DNA from: Warburgia ugandensis
Lineage: Eukaryota > Streptophyta > Magnoliopsida > Canellales > Canellaceae
Length of the DNA: 64,000 nt
Direction of reading: 5' to 3'
Assembly: GCA_035236585.1 (NCBI GenBank)
Contig: CP141126.1
Coordinates: 65,263,414 to 65,327,413, forward strand
The notes beneath the pieces are model-generated. The model was given only the letters and a program-made list of their open reading frames with translations. It was not told the origin of the DNA and searched no databases. Below are positions 1 through 12,469 of the stretch, in pieces. A program made the position numbers and the translations under genes. How positions within the stretch are numbered: position 1 is the stretch's first letter; each line of letters begins with the position of its first letter.

Positions 1-1089
1 TTCATTCTCTCCTTATTCCTTGCTTATTTCTTCTCTTGTTTGATCTTATTCATTTCCACCATTCTTGCTCTTATTCTCTTGATTTCACTCTATGGGTTGC
101 ACTCATGACATCTTGAAATAAGCTGGACACTATTGAATAGTGTTCAAGCCTTGCATTAGATTTAGTTTATGTCCATAAATGGTGCACATCTTTTGTTACA
201 ATCTTATGTACATGTGCACTTTACCTTCATAATTTCAATTCAATAAATTCAAATAATGACAAATTACTTTGGCTGATGCTAGTCTTAAATCTCTTTTAAT
301 TTCAATTGCTATGAACTTTTGAATATTGCACATCACATATTGTTTCATGCCTCATTTCCAATCAAGCATCATGTGCACCACACTAGTGTGATTTTTCCTT
401 AGATTCCATGAGTAATGTCAGTAGTTTTATCTCCTTTTATTTGCTTATTTACATAGAAGCCCATTTAGATTTTTAATTAGTTTAGTTACTACTTTCATTA
501 GATCCCATGTTAGCAACCTTTTAATTCACGCCTTCTAGCCATATTCTAACTCCAAGAACCATGCACACAACTCAATGGGTCATGTGCATGGTGACTAGGT
601 GATTTTCTTTCAAATGTTTAATTGTTTCCTAGTTTAAGTATTGTCAGATTTCATTGTTTAGGTGTTATTTTCATGTTAGAGTAGTTTTAGGTAGTTTCTA
701 ATTTAAGTTTTTAGAAAGTTTCTTATTTTTGGTTTAGGAAAGTGTTATTTTTAGAAAGTTTCCATTTCATGCTTATTTAAGTTCCCTAGGTTAATTCATT
801 CTAGATTTACATTAATTTCTTTTAATTAAATGCATTTTAGTTAAAAAAAGTTTCTAATTCCATTTAATATCATTATTTTTAGAAAGTTTTCTTTAGCAAG
901 TTTCTAATTTCATGCATCTTTCTCATTTAAATTCCTAGTTTAATCCAAACTCAAACTCTTTTTTGCTAGTATAAATGGTTTAAATAAGATCTAATCAAAA
1001 TAAAAATATGGAAGATTCCTCGTGGTATCAACCGTACTCCCCTACAAAATACTACATTGATTCATGCACTTACAAGTATATTTAAAGCT
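1..1089 (+). mobile_element. L1: Athila-like LTR, right-hand part only
   Basis: This is the 3' part of a plus-strand LTR cut off by the window edge. The block at about 540-1085 lines up in order with the ends of the LTRs at 22180-22668 and 25760-26238. Shared marks are the CCATG/CATGTGCATGGT stretch, several AAAGTTTC runs, and the closing phrase TTGATTCATGCACTTAC followed by GCTACA. It is a gypsy-superfamily fossil and is broken. The right end is placed by homology to the LTR ending GCTACACCA at 36596. Confidence 0.6.
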
Positions 1090-1393
1090 ACAACAATTAC
1101 AATGGGGCCTCACTACAAATCCTCTCCAAAATAGAGAAAACTAATCTACTAAAGCAAGGAAATCCTAATTAAGCCAATGAAGCATTGGCCAACAGGATAG
1201 TAGTCACTCCTTTTTCCAAATTCCCCTTACACAAAATCAACAAAATATGTCAATTTATGAGAAATTAGCAAAATTTTTAGGAATTATGCAAAAACCCTAA
1301 TCTAATATAACCTAGAACTACAACTATAGATAAACAATCTAAACAAAGATCCACCTACAAATCCATTTCGATTCCCTGACACTGCCAAAAACT
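1090..1393 (-). mobile_element. Short Athila-like internal stub with primer-binding site
   Basis: On the minus strand this begins just outside LTR E with TGGCAGTGTCAGGGAATCG (1369-1387). That sits where the tRNA-Asp-type primer-binding site (canonical TGGCGCCGTTGCCGGGGA) belongs, and it matches imperfectly. The phrase GTAGTGAGGCC also occurs in the internal leader of the larger element at about 26508. Only about 300 bp remain before the oppositely oriented LTR L1. Confidence 0.5.
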
Positions 1394-3604
1394 TGGTGTA
1401 GCTTTAAAATTACTCATAAGTGCATGAATCAATGGTATCCCATGAGGAATCCCATAGATTTTGGTCAATTGAATCTTATTTAAATCACTTATCTTTAGCC
1501 AAAGAGATTGGTTTGATTAAACTAGGAAAGCACATAACATTGAAAAGAAATCATGCACGGAAATGGACACTACAAATAAAGAAACTTGCTTAAATTAACA
1601 CTTTCTAAAAACCAAACTTTGAAGCATACTAATGTAATCTAAGATGTAAAACAACTAAACAATGTAATCTAAGCTATAATGAAACAAGGAAACAACCAAC
1701 CAATTAAAGAAATACACTTCAATCACCATGTGTATGACCCATGGATCATGAAGTGGGAAAGAAGCTAATTTGCATGGATCAAACACTTATAATCATGAAA
1801 TCTAATCAAAGCATTAACTAAACAACCTAAAATTCTAAATGGGATCCTAAGAAATCAAACAAATAAGATAATATACCTATGGAAATTGTGCTTGAAAACT
1901 TAAATGAAGACTAGACTAGCATGGTTCACATGATGCTTGAATGGAAATAAGACATGAAAAAAATATGATGTGCAATATGCAAAGTGCACAAAAATTAAAA
2001 TTAGAAGGGAGTTAACATTAAAGTCAACCAAAGGGATTGCTCATCAATAAATAGAATCCATTGAAGTGGAAATTACATAAAGATGTTGGCCATGTGCATT
2101 GGAGTAAGACAAAGAATGATGCACACTCTTCATGGAAATAAACTCAACCTAAAATTAATGTTTTAATCTACTTCAACACCATCCAATGATCATAAACTAA
2201 GCTAAGATATCATGCATGTGTAACAAGTGAGAAAATCAAGGGAATTAGAGCATGAAGATAGGAACAAAATTAACAAGAAATATAGCTAGATCTATGTAAG
2301 AAACAAGGAGTGTGATGAAGGAAAACAAGTTGATTCAAGACTACTTTTCTCTTGGCTATCACTACAATAGAAAAGAGGCCTTGGAGCTAAACAAACTAAG
2401 CAAGTGGATTAAGAAAATTTGGAGGACAAACTCAAAGGAATTCAAAGAAGAAATATGCACATGAATGTAAAACTCAAACAAATAAGCAAAGCAGTGAAAC
2501 AAAGCAAGGAACTAATGTAGAATAAACATAGAAGCAAAGAAATAAGCTTGAAGAACACGTGGAATTACAAGGAAGCGCAGGCAATAGATAATTGCATTGA
2601 AACTCCGGAGGAGCACCAAGAAGGAAGTCATGGAATACTAGCCCAAGGAAGAGGCATGGGGTTCCCATATTGGGAGATGGTGTGATGGCTGCTATTTGTT
2701 GATGTGTTCTCCTCCTCCAAAGATAAGATTTCATTCAGATTGGAAAGAAATTATGTATAGGACTTTAGGAAGGTGGGTGGATGGTGGAAAGAGATGGAAT
2801 TAGAAGGTGGGATGAAGTTGAAACCCTAAGGATAACAAAATGAGTGGAGGCACCATTTTTTAAGCAATTTGGAATAGACTCCCTTCCCTTAGGAATGTTT
2901 CACATGGAGGGTTAGGACAAAGATAGGAAATAGGGAGAGAAGTGAGGGAAAGATGGAGAAATAGAAATAATAAAAAGAAAGAGAAAAACTCTTCTCTCAT
3001 TAGTCCACCTTAACATGCATGTCTTCTATGTGATAATCTCCATTTTCCTAACTAATTACCCCTTGGAAATCCAATTTTAGCATGTGGATACTTGCTTGAA
3101 AATCTTCATCCAATCATTTTACTCCTCATGGCATTGGCATTAGTGGCTTGGTGTCTCACTTTGATGGCTCATTGCTTGGTGGCTTGAGTGGCTTATCATC
3201 CTCTAGCATGGCCTACATCGCTTAGGTGGCTTGCATGCATGGCTTCAAATCTCATGCAAAGGATGTGAAATTACATGGATTTTGCATGGGCCCATTCTAG
3301 TCACCATTGAGTTTTCTAAATGCTTTCTTGCTTGTCCTAGGATTATCTTCAACCTTGATTGAACTTTGGAGTGATTAAATTTATGCCTTGGCACTCTCTT
3401 TTGATCTTGATCTTCAATTCTCGTCTTAGTTGATCATGACTATTAGATCATATTCTCTGAACCTATAAAATATCAAACTTTTAAATCATTAGCTCTCCAA
3501 TGCATGTGTTAAGAATTTTTGAAAAAATCCTCAAATAATAACTATAATTTATAACACATGAGTTACTAATTGGTTACTTTTGATATAAATTTGGACATTT
3601 ATCA
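1394..3604 (-). mobile_element. E: Athila-like LTR, minus strand
   Basis: On the minus strand it starts TGATAAATGTCC at 3604 and ends GCTACACCA at 1394, about 2.2 kb. The first 200 bases align with LTR starts at 15259, 23657 and 33992. Shared phrases include CATGTGTTATAAATTATAG and GCTAATGATTTAAAAGTTTG. It faces L1 head-on across the short stub 1090-1393. It is an old fossil, clearly diverged from LTRs A-C. Confidence 0.7.
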
Positions 3605-5118
3605 AATATCATATAGCTTGGACTCATAAATTAAATGTTACATATTAATTAGGGCTTTGCATTAGTTCCACCTCTTAACAAGGGATAGCCTAAGCGCTAT
3701 AATCCAATGACATATGCTGTCATGGTTATAGCGTCTTGTCTATTAAGGCTCAGACCCTTTGTTAAGTTTCATTTAGGTAGTTGCATTAATTTTGCTACTT
3801 TCCTTGCATAATAGGACAAGTTTATTGCTTTAATGTGAAAATATGTTGATCAAACAATGTGGGAATGTTTAATGAATTAGTAAGGGCAATCACCCCTACA
3901 AGATCAAGAGGACATTTGATCACCATCCCTTGGCCCACCTAAGTTAATCATCACTTTGTGCATACCATAGCCTTAGCAATTAATTAAAATAAATTTCGAA
4001 GAGACCTTAGCACCTTACAAGCTCATAGGACCCTCTTGGAAGGAGGCAACTTATTTCCACTATGGTGGTCCCTAATTGATCATCTACTATGGTATTTAAA
4101 TGACTAACTTTGCTAACATATTCAACGACTTGGATCATCTACAACTAATTGAGGAGGGCATGCAGTGGTTAATAAAGGTAGGATCTAACTAGTATGCACT
4201 AGGGAAAATTTGAAAGAGGGGAGGAGCCACATAAGTCCGACGTAACCTAAAAGCCACTCCCCCAAAGGAAATAAAGAGAAATCAAACCTTTCATCTTGTT
4301 TTTATTAGGGTTAGCATTAATTGTGTGCCCTTGAATGTGCATCATATAGCTTGGATTGCCATTATTTTTATTTTTTTAAAAAAGAAAGGAAAAAATATTT
4401 GTACACAACAACTTATTTTTGTTGTATATAAAATAGAGTCCATTACACTAATAATTGGTGTATGCAAGGTTGTTCATCATAGAACCTAGACTTAATGCAT
4501 TTAGATTTAGAGATCAAACACAACACAAGGCAAGGGTTATGAAATCAAGTAGATATTAATCACCTTACCTTAGACATGGCCAACAAAGTAGAGGAAAGAA
4601 AGTCATTATGGCACTACTTTATCCCACAATCCCTTCAATATCATGATATATGTGAAATATGGCCTACTCTTGATCTGTTTAAAAAAAAGAAGATATATTG
4701 GTAGATAGGGTGGATAAACTAGATGATCTAGCTAATAAATTGGATGTGCTTATGTTGGCTAGAGAGTCCTCTATGCAACCTCAATATGAAGTTTGTTCCT
4801 TCCAATCTATTACATAGTTAGAATTTGAAACGGGTTAGATATTGCTCCATTTTTAAAATGGTAAAAGGAAAGTGACCCAGTTGAGAATAATGAGAAAGCC
4901 ATCAGTACTCCAATAGGGATAGAAATAATGTTAGACTATTAAGACCCTTATGAGATAGAAAGTCTAGTTAATACTTCATCCCTACCATTCTCTAGAAAAG
5001 ATCCACTATAAACATGTCTTGCTCATTTTAATTTTGATATAAACACCTGAATTGATGAAGTGAATGATTTATTAGTTACTGTACCATTAATGGACCCTTA
5101 TCAGTCATAAGCCCGAGT

Positions 5119-5505
5119 TTGACCCTTACAATTTGTAAGACTCAATTTGAGCCATATAGTGAAGAAACACCTAATTTCGACCTAGAACCTTTACTAGTTA
5201 GCTCTCCATGTGAGCGTTTATGTTCATTTGAAACCTTACTTGTGACTGCAAAGCTAAAAGAAGAGTTAATTGATGTTCTGGCCCAACATCAACCAACTTT
5301 AGGGAGTACATTAGCAGTTACCAAGGTAGGAGGAGGAATTTCGTATATTGTTCAATATGAGCACTATTATTCCTCAATTTGGCAACCATTGGGAGCATTC
5401 ATTTGGAGTTGGTTCCAAGAAATTAAGAATTATTGTTGTCTTTCGTGTCCTTATCTTATCACCATAATACATTTTAGGGTGGAAAATATATATTGGCTAC
5501 AGTGA
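5119..5505 (+). pseudogene. Possible pol-leader remnant inside D
   Basis: This open stretch of about 128 codons contains LKEELIDVLAQHQPTLGSTL. That is reminiscent of the segment just before reverse transcriptase in plant gypsy polyproteins (a short helix, then a KxxxGWTxxDIKG-type turn). No catalytic reverse transcriptase motif follows. The assignment rests on weak resemblance and on its place in D, about 290 bp before the post-coding signature. Confidence 0.25.
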
Positions 5506-7428
5506 AATTCTTAAATGGAGTGACAAAATCCTCCATTGAATTGCTTAAGTTATGATTAAGAGATTAGTTTAGCTAGTTAGGTTTAGGACTATTGTAGAGT
5601 AAATTAGTTGGTTAGTTTAGTTTTAGGATCATATTAGTTTCGCATTTACATCTATATTCATTATATACTAATGTCACATTCAACAAACCACATCAATAGA
5701 TCATGGCACTATCCCAAGAGTGTAGGTACTATCTTCTCATCCTTCCCTCTCAGGATTATTGATTTTATTTGTCCATATTATGTAGTTCTAAACATTGAGG
5801 ACAATGTTTAATTTATTTGGAATGGGAATTTCAAATTTTGATGTGTTCATTTATGTTTTTAAAGTTATTTTATTTTAAAAATATTAAAAGGTTTAATTTT
5901 GGAAAACTATTTTTATGATAAGTTCCTTTGCTCAGATGAGAATTCAAATTTTCGTAATAGTCAATCTACCTTTTGACCTTTAGCCTCTTAATAAATTTGT
6001 ATGCATTTATTTAATAAATTTATCCCTTTTTATAAAGTTTTTATGAAAATTAAACTCGGAATAATTACTTCACAATACCCATGTGCATATAATTTAAGTT
6101 GAAGAGTAAATATAACTTAAAGATCCTAAAGAAGATAAGTGGAGACTTATAACCCAAGCGATCTTTAAAGCCATTCTTCCTTTTGTGAGGATTATATATA
6201 AATTCAAAAAATTTCTTCAATGGACACAATTTCCTAGTAGTTCTCATTATTCTTGCTTTGGTCTATTCAAGTCATATGAAACCTAGGAAATGAAAAAAAC
6301 CATCCTTGGTAAACATAGAGCCTTTCATCATCCCTACATTATTTTTAAATAGTTAGTCCTTGAGCTTTTATATTAATCCTTTTCTTTACTAGCCAAACAA
6401 CCTTTACCTATATTGAAACTCTATATTATAGACATTACTTAGTTTTTTCTGAAATATGTAAAGATGATTGAAGAACATCATGACAAAATTAAAAGTATGA
6501 GCAATACAATTCAAAGATGAACATTAGAAAGTTTAAAAAGAAGAAAAGTTCAAATAAAGGCTATATACAAAGTCATGTTAAAAAAGAAAAGAAAAGGATA
6601 GCCAATAAAAAAAGAGTGTTGACTCTTGTGAAGAAAAATGAAAGAAAGTTGTAAATACATCTTAGAGGACCTTAACATATTCTTCAAAATAACCTTTGTT
6701 TATCTTTATACCCATTCTTTTCATAACCCTTACCCAAGCCTTCATTTCATCGAGAAGTCCTAACTTGATCTTTGGAGTAGTGTGACTTGGATATTGCTAT
6801 GAGCAACTAGAAAAATTGGTGGAGTTTAACATTCTTAGTAGTTGATATCCTTTCATAAAACCATTATCATTTTTTATAAGTTCTTGTTCTTTTGCACGAA
6901 ATGTGTGAGATTTTTGGACTTGATGAATAACATTCTACTCACATATTCATGAGAGGGTAACCACTTCTAAGAGATTACTTTCTAAGTGACAAGAATATCA
7001 CGTGAGATTTGAAGTCAAAGCATACTTTTGGAGGGTAATTTAGGTTATATTTGGCTTGGAAACTAATAATTATGTATATTAGCTATAGCACACACTCACA
7101 TTTAGAAGTTTAACAAATAATGGGATATCTTAAGCATAAGGGTAGAATTTTGAACCTTTCTATTCATCTTTACTAGTAGTCTAAAGTTAGGTATTTAATT
7201 AGAGCTGAATAAAAGAAAATTCTCTTATATAAATAAAGAATTTTCATAAAAGCTTTGAAAAATATTTGTGGGTGTCATTTCTAGAAACCCTTTTGAGTCT
7301 AAAACTTGTCTACTAGGGGTAACCTAGGTGTTTAATGGCTTTTTGCATATGCTAAATGTAGACGACAGCACCTACTAAAGTGGCTAAGAATTTTTAGTTT
7401 TTTTAATATTTCTTATTTTCTTTAGTAG

Positions 7429-7450
7429 TTTTGCTCGACAACTAGCAAAA
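7429..7450. promoter_or_regulatory. Stem-loop at the 3' end of Athila-like internal region
   Basis: TTTTGCT and AGCAAAA form 7-bp perfect arms around an 8-base loop. Athila/Tat-type elements typically carry TTTGCTCGAGGACxAGCAAA just before the polypurine tract and 3' LTR. A worn copy lies at about 23627-23643, upstream of LTR B. Confidence 0.5.
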
Positions 7451-7941
7451 CATAATGAATAAATTTTTGTTAGTAGACATGTGCTAAGGCAATGAAGGTT
7501 AGATCATATGCATAATGTATCATTTTCTACTAGTAATGCATGCATGTGAAAGTAATGTGTTCATGGAAGCATTATCCTATGAAAGAAAATGTTTTTACTA
7601 TTTCTGATAATGCATGTTATAATTTGATCTGAAGCATGATGGAATGATAGAATAGTTACATGGTATACATGTGCATGATTGAGGCTTGATGTCTACATGC
7701 TAGAACTATTTTGTGAAATGTCGATTTCATAGTCTCATGATTGCATTATGTTTTGAGGAATTACACTTGCATATTTAGGAATTTATGATGAGCTATTTGA
7801 ATTGCTTTGATCATTTCATGAAGTTGTATCTATAATGACAAATATAGAGGCATCTTGGATTTCAAGTGTAGCCACAAATATGTGAAAATTTCTTTCCTTT
7901 CACACGCGTTTTTCACTATTGTCATCAACACTAAAAAAGAA

Positions 7942-7944
<3 letters not shown>
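7451..7944. other. Unassigned AT-rich stretch
   Basis: I see no gene, LTR start or TSD here. CATG-containing words such as GCATGCATGTG recur, but not as a regular repeat. Confidence 0.4.

Positions 7945-8033
<89 letters not shown>
7945..8033. repeat. (AG)n microsatellite, about 44 units
   Basis: An uninterrupted AG dinucleotide run of 89 bases. It produces apparent frames of Arg-Glu repeats on the plus strand and Leu-Ser repeats on the minus strand. These are by-products of the repeat, not proteins. Confidence 0.97.
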
Positions 8034-8034
<1 letters not shown>

Positions 8035-8310
8035 GAATAGAGAATACATGTAGAAAAAATTCTTTGAACTTTAATGAGTAAAAGTTGTAGTGCCAATGAA
8101 AACCTTTCTAGGAGTTAGGGTTTGAAGGGAACAGCAAAGAGAAAGGCAGAGGAATAAGAGGGATAAAATTGTGCAATGCAACATTGTATGTGTTTGTTCT
8201 TTGTTTCATTAATAGAATAAGATTTGTATGATTACCATTTTATATTTTCATCTAAGTGTTCTTCCTAAACCAATACAATTGTGCTAGTTATAAATAAGCT
8301 AGGTGATATT

Positions 8311-8425
8311 TAGTCATCTCTCTTCTTCTTTAATTCTTTCATAACTTCTTCTAATTCTTCCATCAATATTTTCTCCTTTATTTCCAATTCTTTGATTTCT
8401 TTAGCTAGATGTAAGGCTATCTCCT
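8311..8425 (-). pseudogene. Short coiled-coil reading frame fragment
   Basis: A minus-strand frame reads IALHLAKEIKELEIKEKI, continues with Glu/Lys-rich heptads and ends KKKRDD before a stop. Leucine and isoleucine fall at heptad-like spacing. It is too short to be a gene and its origin is unknown. It resembles in style, but is not clearly homologous to, the coiled-coil frame at 37129-37401. Confidence 0.25.
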
Positions 8426-8589
8426 AGAACACGTTCTTCATCTAATTCCCGTATTGTTATTTTGAGTGGTACTCTAATTCTTCAACCCTTTTTCTCTACG
8501 CTGTTATTCCCATCCTTCAACAATTCAAATAATTAATTTCCTAGCTATATTTTATATATTTGGAAACCTAGTTTGTTCTTTCCCTTTTT

Positions 8590-8735
8590 GCCTCATAATT
8601 CAAAAATTAGTATTGTTCAAGCTATTCAACATCACACAACCATCCTTTCTTTCTTGTATTGCCTCATAATTCTAATAAGTAAAAATTAATATCTTTCAAA
8701 TCATTCAACCTCACAACCATCCTTGCCCATTTCAC
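8590..8735. repeat. Imperfect direct duplication, period about 71 bp
   Basis: Two adjacent copies share GCCTCATAATTC, a stretch ending ATTCAACxTCACA, and ACAACCATCCTT. They differ by several substitutions and small indels, so the duplication is old. Confidence 0.55.
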
Positions 8736-8781
8736 ATTTATAACTATTTGATTTCATCGATAGGCAATCACACGTTATCTC

Positions 8782-9824
8782 TGTAATAATCCAAAATTTT
8801 TGTACTATTTTTACTATTAATGAAATTTCAGAATTTATCCAAAATGTGGAAATTGGACTTTAGAAACTCAATAGTTTGACAATGAAATATTAATGGATGG
8901 GTAGAGCTCGAAGAGAGAATTTCAACTACACTAAGATTGCAAAAGTTCAATGATAGGGATCTACATAGTGAACAAATCAATGTTTACAATACATCCCTTT
9001 CTAAATAATAATTGATGTGTTACACTTAATGGAACACACATAGGTGCCATGCATTGGCAACTGAGTCAACATAGAGGAGTCTTTATTCAATAGCATTAAG
9101 AGACATTGTATAGAAGATGACGTATTTAGTTAGTGGCATAAGGATTGAATTAACAAAGCGGCTGATATTGTAGCTAGATAAAAACATGTTTTTGATAGAA
9201 TGAAAACTAGCAAACATGATTTAATAGGATATTTTTTAGTACTGTTAAGAAAAAGGAAACATTTTGTGATTAGGAAAGTAGAAAGGATGTCTTTCCTAGG
9301 ATTTGTCAAAAAATGTGAATTAGAGAGAGATGTTGAAACACATGATTGTATGCTATCATATTAATTGCTAAAGTTTTTCATTTTTGTGTTTCATTAGTTG
9401 CTATAGACCCACAAGCAAAGGTGAAGGTCATAGAGTAAACATTCGTAGGAGCTAAAGGAAAGGAAGAGAACATAGAACGAGTGAGGGAAGAGATAGATTA
9501 TTTATTTTTATTTTCTTTTGAGAACAATTGGTTATTGGGTTGCAAGGCTTATAAGTGCTAATGACTTCTAATGTCATTTCAATTAATTTAATTTATTTAT
9601 ATTTAGATGGTATGTAATGGCTGCTCCTAGGAAATGTTTTGCAACTTATAACAACTGTGGACTCAAACATTACTTAGTTTTGAATATATAGTTTTCCTTG
9701 TGAGTTAGGAAACAATTTTCAAAGAAAAAATAGATTTTTTAATGAACTTTTTTAAATCAGGAAGTCGACTTTTGGAAAATACTTTCCTTTTCTAAGTACT
9801 ATCTATAAAACTCAAGGTGTAACA
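8782..9824 (+). mobile_element. Candidate small LTR or LTR fragment
   Basis: It starts TGTAATAATCCAAAATTTTT, close to the 5' ends of LTRs J2, K and M, and ends GGTGTAACA, like their 3' ends. An early phrase, CAACTACACTAAGATTG, resembles CAACAACACTAAGTTTG in LTR H (about 31588). No TSD was found and no primer-binding site follows. It may be a solo LTR remnant or a chance pairing of an LTR start with another end. Confidence 0.3.
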
Positions 9825-12229
9825 TACACTTCCTCATAATTTTGTTTTTCGTACAGTGCTTGCATTAGTTTCATTTTTTAGCATAATTTTCAATAATAAA
9901 ATAAATGAAACAAGGAGATGATAAATGAAGTTGGATGATTTACCTTAATGGTCAAAGGCACCATCAATTCCCTCTCCTTGTGGAGTTCATAACTTCTTTC
10001 AACAACATCACAATTCCTATAGTGTACTCCATCTTCTCTAGTAAAACTATTGTTGCAACCTTTAATAATTAAATACTTACTAATGGAGAAGCAGGAACAA
10101 TGTGGGCTAACTTCTTATCAAATTATCTAATCACCCTTTCTATCATGAAAATAATCTTCATGTATATGAAACCAAAACTCTTCACATGGTAGACAAATCC
10201 TTGGAATGTATAATGTTTTTACTTGTATCAAGACAATAACCATCTTGGGGGGTTCCAATCCTCTTAGAAAACACAATCAAAAGGAGTTTTAGTTTTCTCA
10301 AAAAGACACATGAGTCACACTTTTCCTAAAACTCATGTCTCCACCCAATTAGAGAGAGATTTTCCTTGCTCAACATTACTCACTATGCATTTTCCACCAA
10401 TAGCAAATACTTTTGTTGTCTTTTTTAGCAATAGCTTCAAACTAGAAGTATTTAAAGGCTTGTGCCTGCCATTTAAAATAAAAGTCACTTGTAAAGTTCA
10501 AAAGAGAAAGAAAGAAAAATTTTAGTTCAAACATTAGTGATACGTCCTTACCTTCCAAACAAAGTACATTCCACAAAAAGACACAAAGGATCAAATGGAA
10601 GTAGAACTAAATTCATAGACTACAAATGTGTATTGCATCATCCTAAGCATACTCATTGAACCCCTCCAAATCATTAAAATAATCCATGAGATTGAAACAC
10701 ATGGAGTTTCAGACATTAGAAAATAGTATGCCACACACTAAGACCCATAGGTACAACTTGGCCAATATCCTTCATAAATCTGGTACATTACCTAGTGAAA
10801 GAACATTGTCAATGCGTCGATTTGAAGATTACATCATGTACTTTCAAAGCCATCCTTCTTATTCTCTCATTTTTCTCCTAGCATCTTCCATGGATGCTAT
10901 CCCTATTAGTATCTTTTTCAAACCATCCTTTACTCTTCAGTCTCTTACTCCCAATGACTTCACCTTCTTTTCTTCTTCAATATAGAAGAACTTGCACTTA
11001 CTTCCTCTTCTCCATCCTCCTTTTAACCTCCTTTTTCTTCCTCTCTTGAAATATCTCTTACAACATAGATAAAGTGTTCCACATCTCCTCCCTTCTCTTG
11101 GTAGTTGATCAATTCATTTATGGACATGGCATATACACATCCAATTCAGATCTTTTTTTAAGACGCTAATCTAAATATGTTACACATACCAAATACCTCT
11201 CTCATTTTGTACTAATTGATGGGAAAGTCCTTCACAACTAGTTGATCTCCAAATTAGATCCTACTAAACATGTAGAAAACCAAAGGAGAGAGAGGGAGGA
11301 AGGGAGAGAGCTGCTAAGGCCTAGCCAAAGGTTTCAACTTTATCAAGTCCCATTTGTGCATAAGGATCAAATTTGGAGTTTTGAATTTTTGCCAGCTAGA
11401 TTTTTAAAGCACAATTTAATAGATTTTCTAGAAATTTTCAAAGGCAATATACATCCCTATCTTTTAAAACCTCTTTCTAAAACTACACAATCTCAAAGAT
11501 TTTTTTTTTTTTTAAATTCGTCTTACCAAATGGGAAACTTTGAATGCTAATGCAAAAAAATTAATTCTTCTCATGTGCAAGTTTAGCTACATATGCCATA
11601 AATACATTAATAGTCATAATAAGTGTTCCTCTATCTAAGTGAATAGCTCCTCACTTTGTCTACAAAGGAGTATGATTAGGTCCTTTGCTCCCCGCTCTTA
11701 ACCTTTGCATGAAGAGCTACAATAATATCATATTCTGAGTATACACTACACTCAGTAGATAGACCAAGACCACAAAAATTGAAAACTATAGCACCCATCA
11801 CATATATGCTTTGAAAATAAGCATTTCAATGCTCTAAAACATCACAACTCTCTTAAGTCATTCCATGAAGTGAACAACTCATGTATCCACCATCTATGAG
11901 TAGTTGATGATGCTTCTTAGATGTAGACATAATCATCAATAAAACATAGAGAAATAACTCTAGAGAAAGGAAACTCATCATTGGCAATCTAGCTGATAAG
12001 AATCATGTACTCTTTAGCACTTTGTCAAGTATTTTTACAAATTTGATATAATGACACATCAATCAATCATCTATGGTTCAAATCATAGAATCAACGTGGC
12101 TCCTTAGGGACCAAGACAAAATAACACTTATAGGACTCACTATGCTCATGACCACCTTGTAGCATCATGTGCTTTTTGATATCCAAGAAAGATTTCAATT
12201 GCATCCTCACAGTGCCTACTAACTATTTT
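9825..12229. other. Unassigned stretch without recognisable gene
   Basis: Short open frames exist on both strands (10310-10525, 10686-10985 and 11242-11550 on plus). None has a recognisable domain, a codon pattern unlike its surroundings, or splice context. The AT content and frame lengths fit decayed repeat DNA. No LTR boundaries or TSDs were found. Confidence 0.4.
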
Positions 12230-12400
12230 GCAAGGGTGCCCTAAATCACCTACCATGGGTCCTACCACCAAATGAGAATTATGCCCTTTGTAGGCATTGG
12301 ATATCATCACACCCTTAGGAGGTTCAAGGTGGGAGGCCAAACTTGCACTACCTGCTAGCATAGTTCCCACCAGGCTTTTAGCCTATCAAAACTCATATAC
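12230..12400. repeat. Fragment resembling part of the J-type LTR
   Basis: The block GGCCAAAC...CTAGCATAG...CCC...GCxTxTxGCCTAT resembles J1 at about 16670-16735 in the same orientation. The matching words are spaced similarly, with roughly two thirds identity. It suggests another decayed LTR of the J supergroup, with ends I cannot place. Confidence 0.35.
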
Positions 12401-12469
12401 TAGATGTTTAATACTCAACATCTCAAGGTCAAATCAAATATATAATTTTAAATCATTATATGAGGTAAA

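Larger units (their letters stand above)
3605..7460 (+). mobile_element. D: eroded Athila-like internal region
   Basis: The region is collinear with parts of the better preserved internal region at 26700-31400. It has a leader-like stretch (3640-4100) and a helical gag-like stretch near 4700-4815 (VDKLDDLANKLDVL). A small frame at 5119-5505 may precede a pol region. The family's post-coding signature ACATTGAGGACAATGT lies at 5792-5807, and 3' noncoding DNA runs to a TTTTGCT/AGCAAAA stem-loop at 7429-7450. No reverse transcriptase or integrase was recognised. It is multiply broken and no matching 3' LTR follows. Confidence 0.55.
8034..8781. other. Unassigned stretch with a coiled-coil fragment and a short duplication
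   Basis: Mostly unassigned AT-rich DNA. It contains a minus-strand coiled-coil fragment (8311-8425) and an imperfect direct duplication starting at 8590 and 8661. Both copies begin GCCTCATAATTC and end near CACAACCATCCTT, about 71 bp apart. Confidence 0.4.

Noticed and set aside
7830-8096. Reading frames on both strands with long Leu-Ser and Arg-Glu repeats
   Set aside because: They are translations of the (AG)n microsatellite.
9120-9200. NKAADIVAR-like peptide resembling an RNase H end of a LINE
   Set aside because: It is a single short match with no flanking reverse transcriptase, poly-A tail or TSD.
8777-9829. TSD search around the candidate LTR 8782-9824
   Set aside because: ATCTC and TACAC differ. 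The element stays a low-confidence candidate.
12146-12370. Minus-strand 74-codon frame with two cysteines and a histidine
   Set aside because: Spacing does not fit a zinc knuckle, and the DNA resembles part of the J-type LTR instead.
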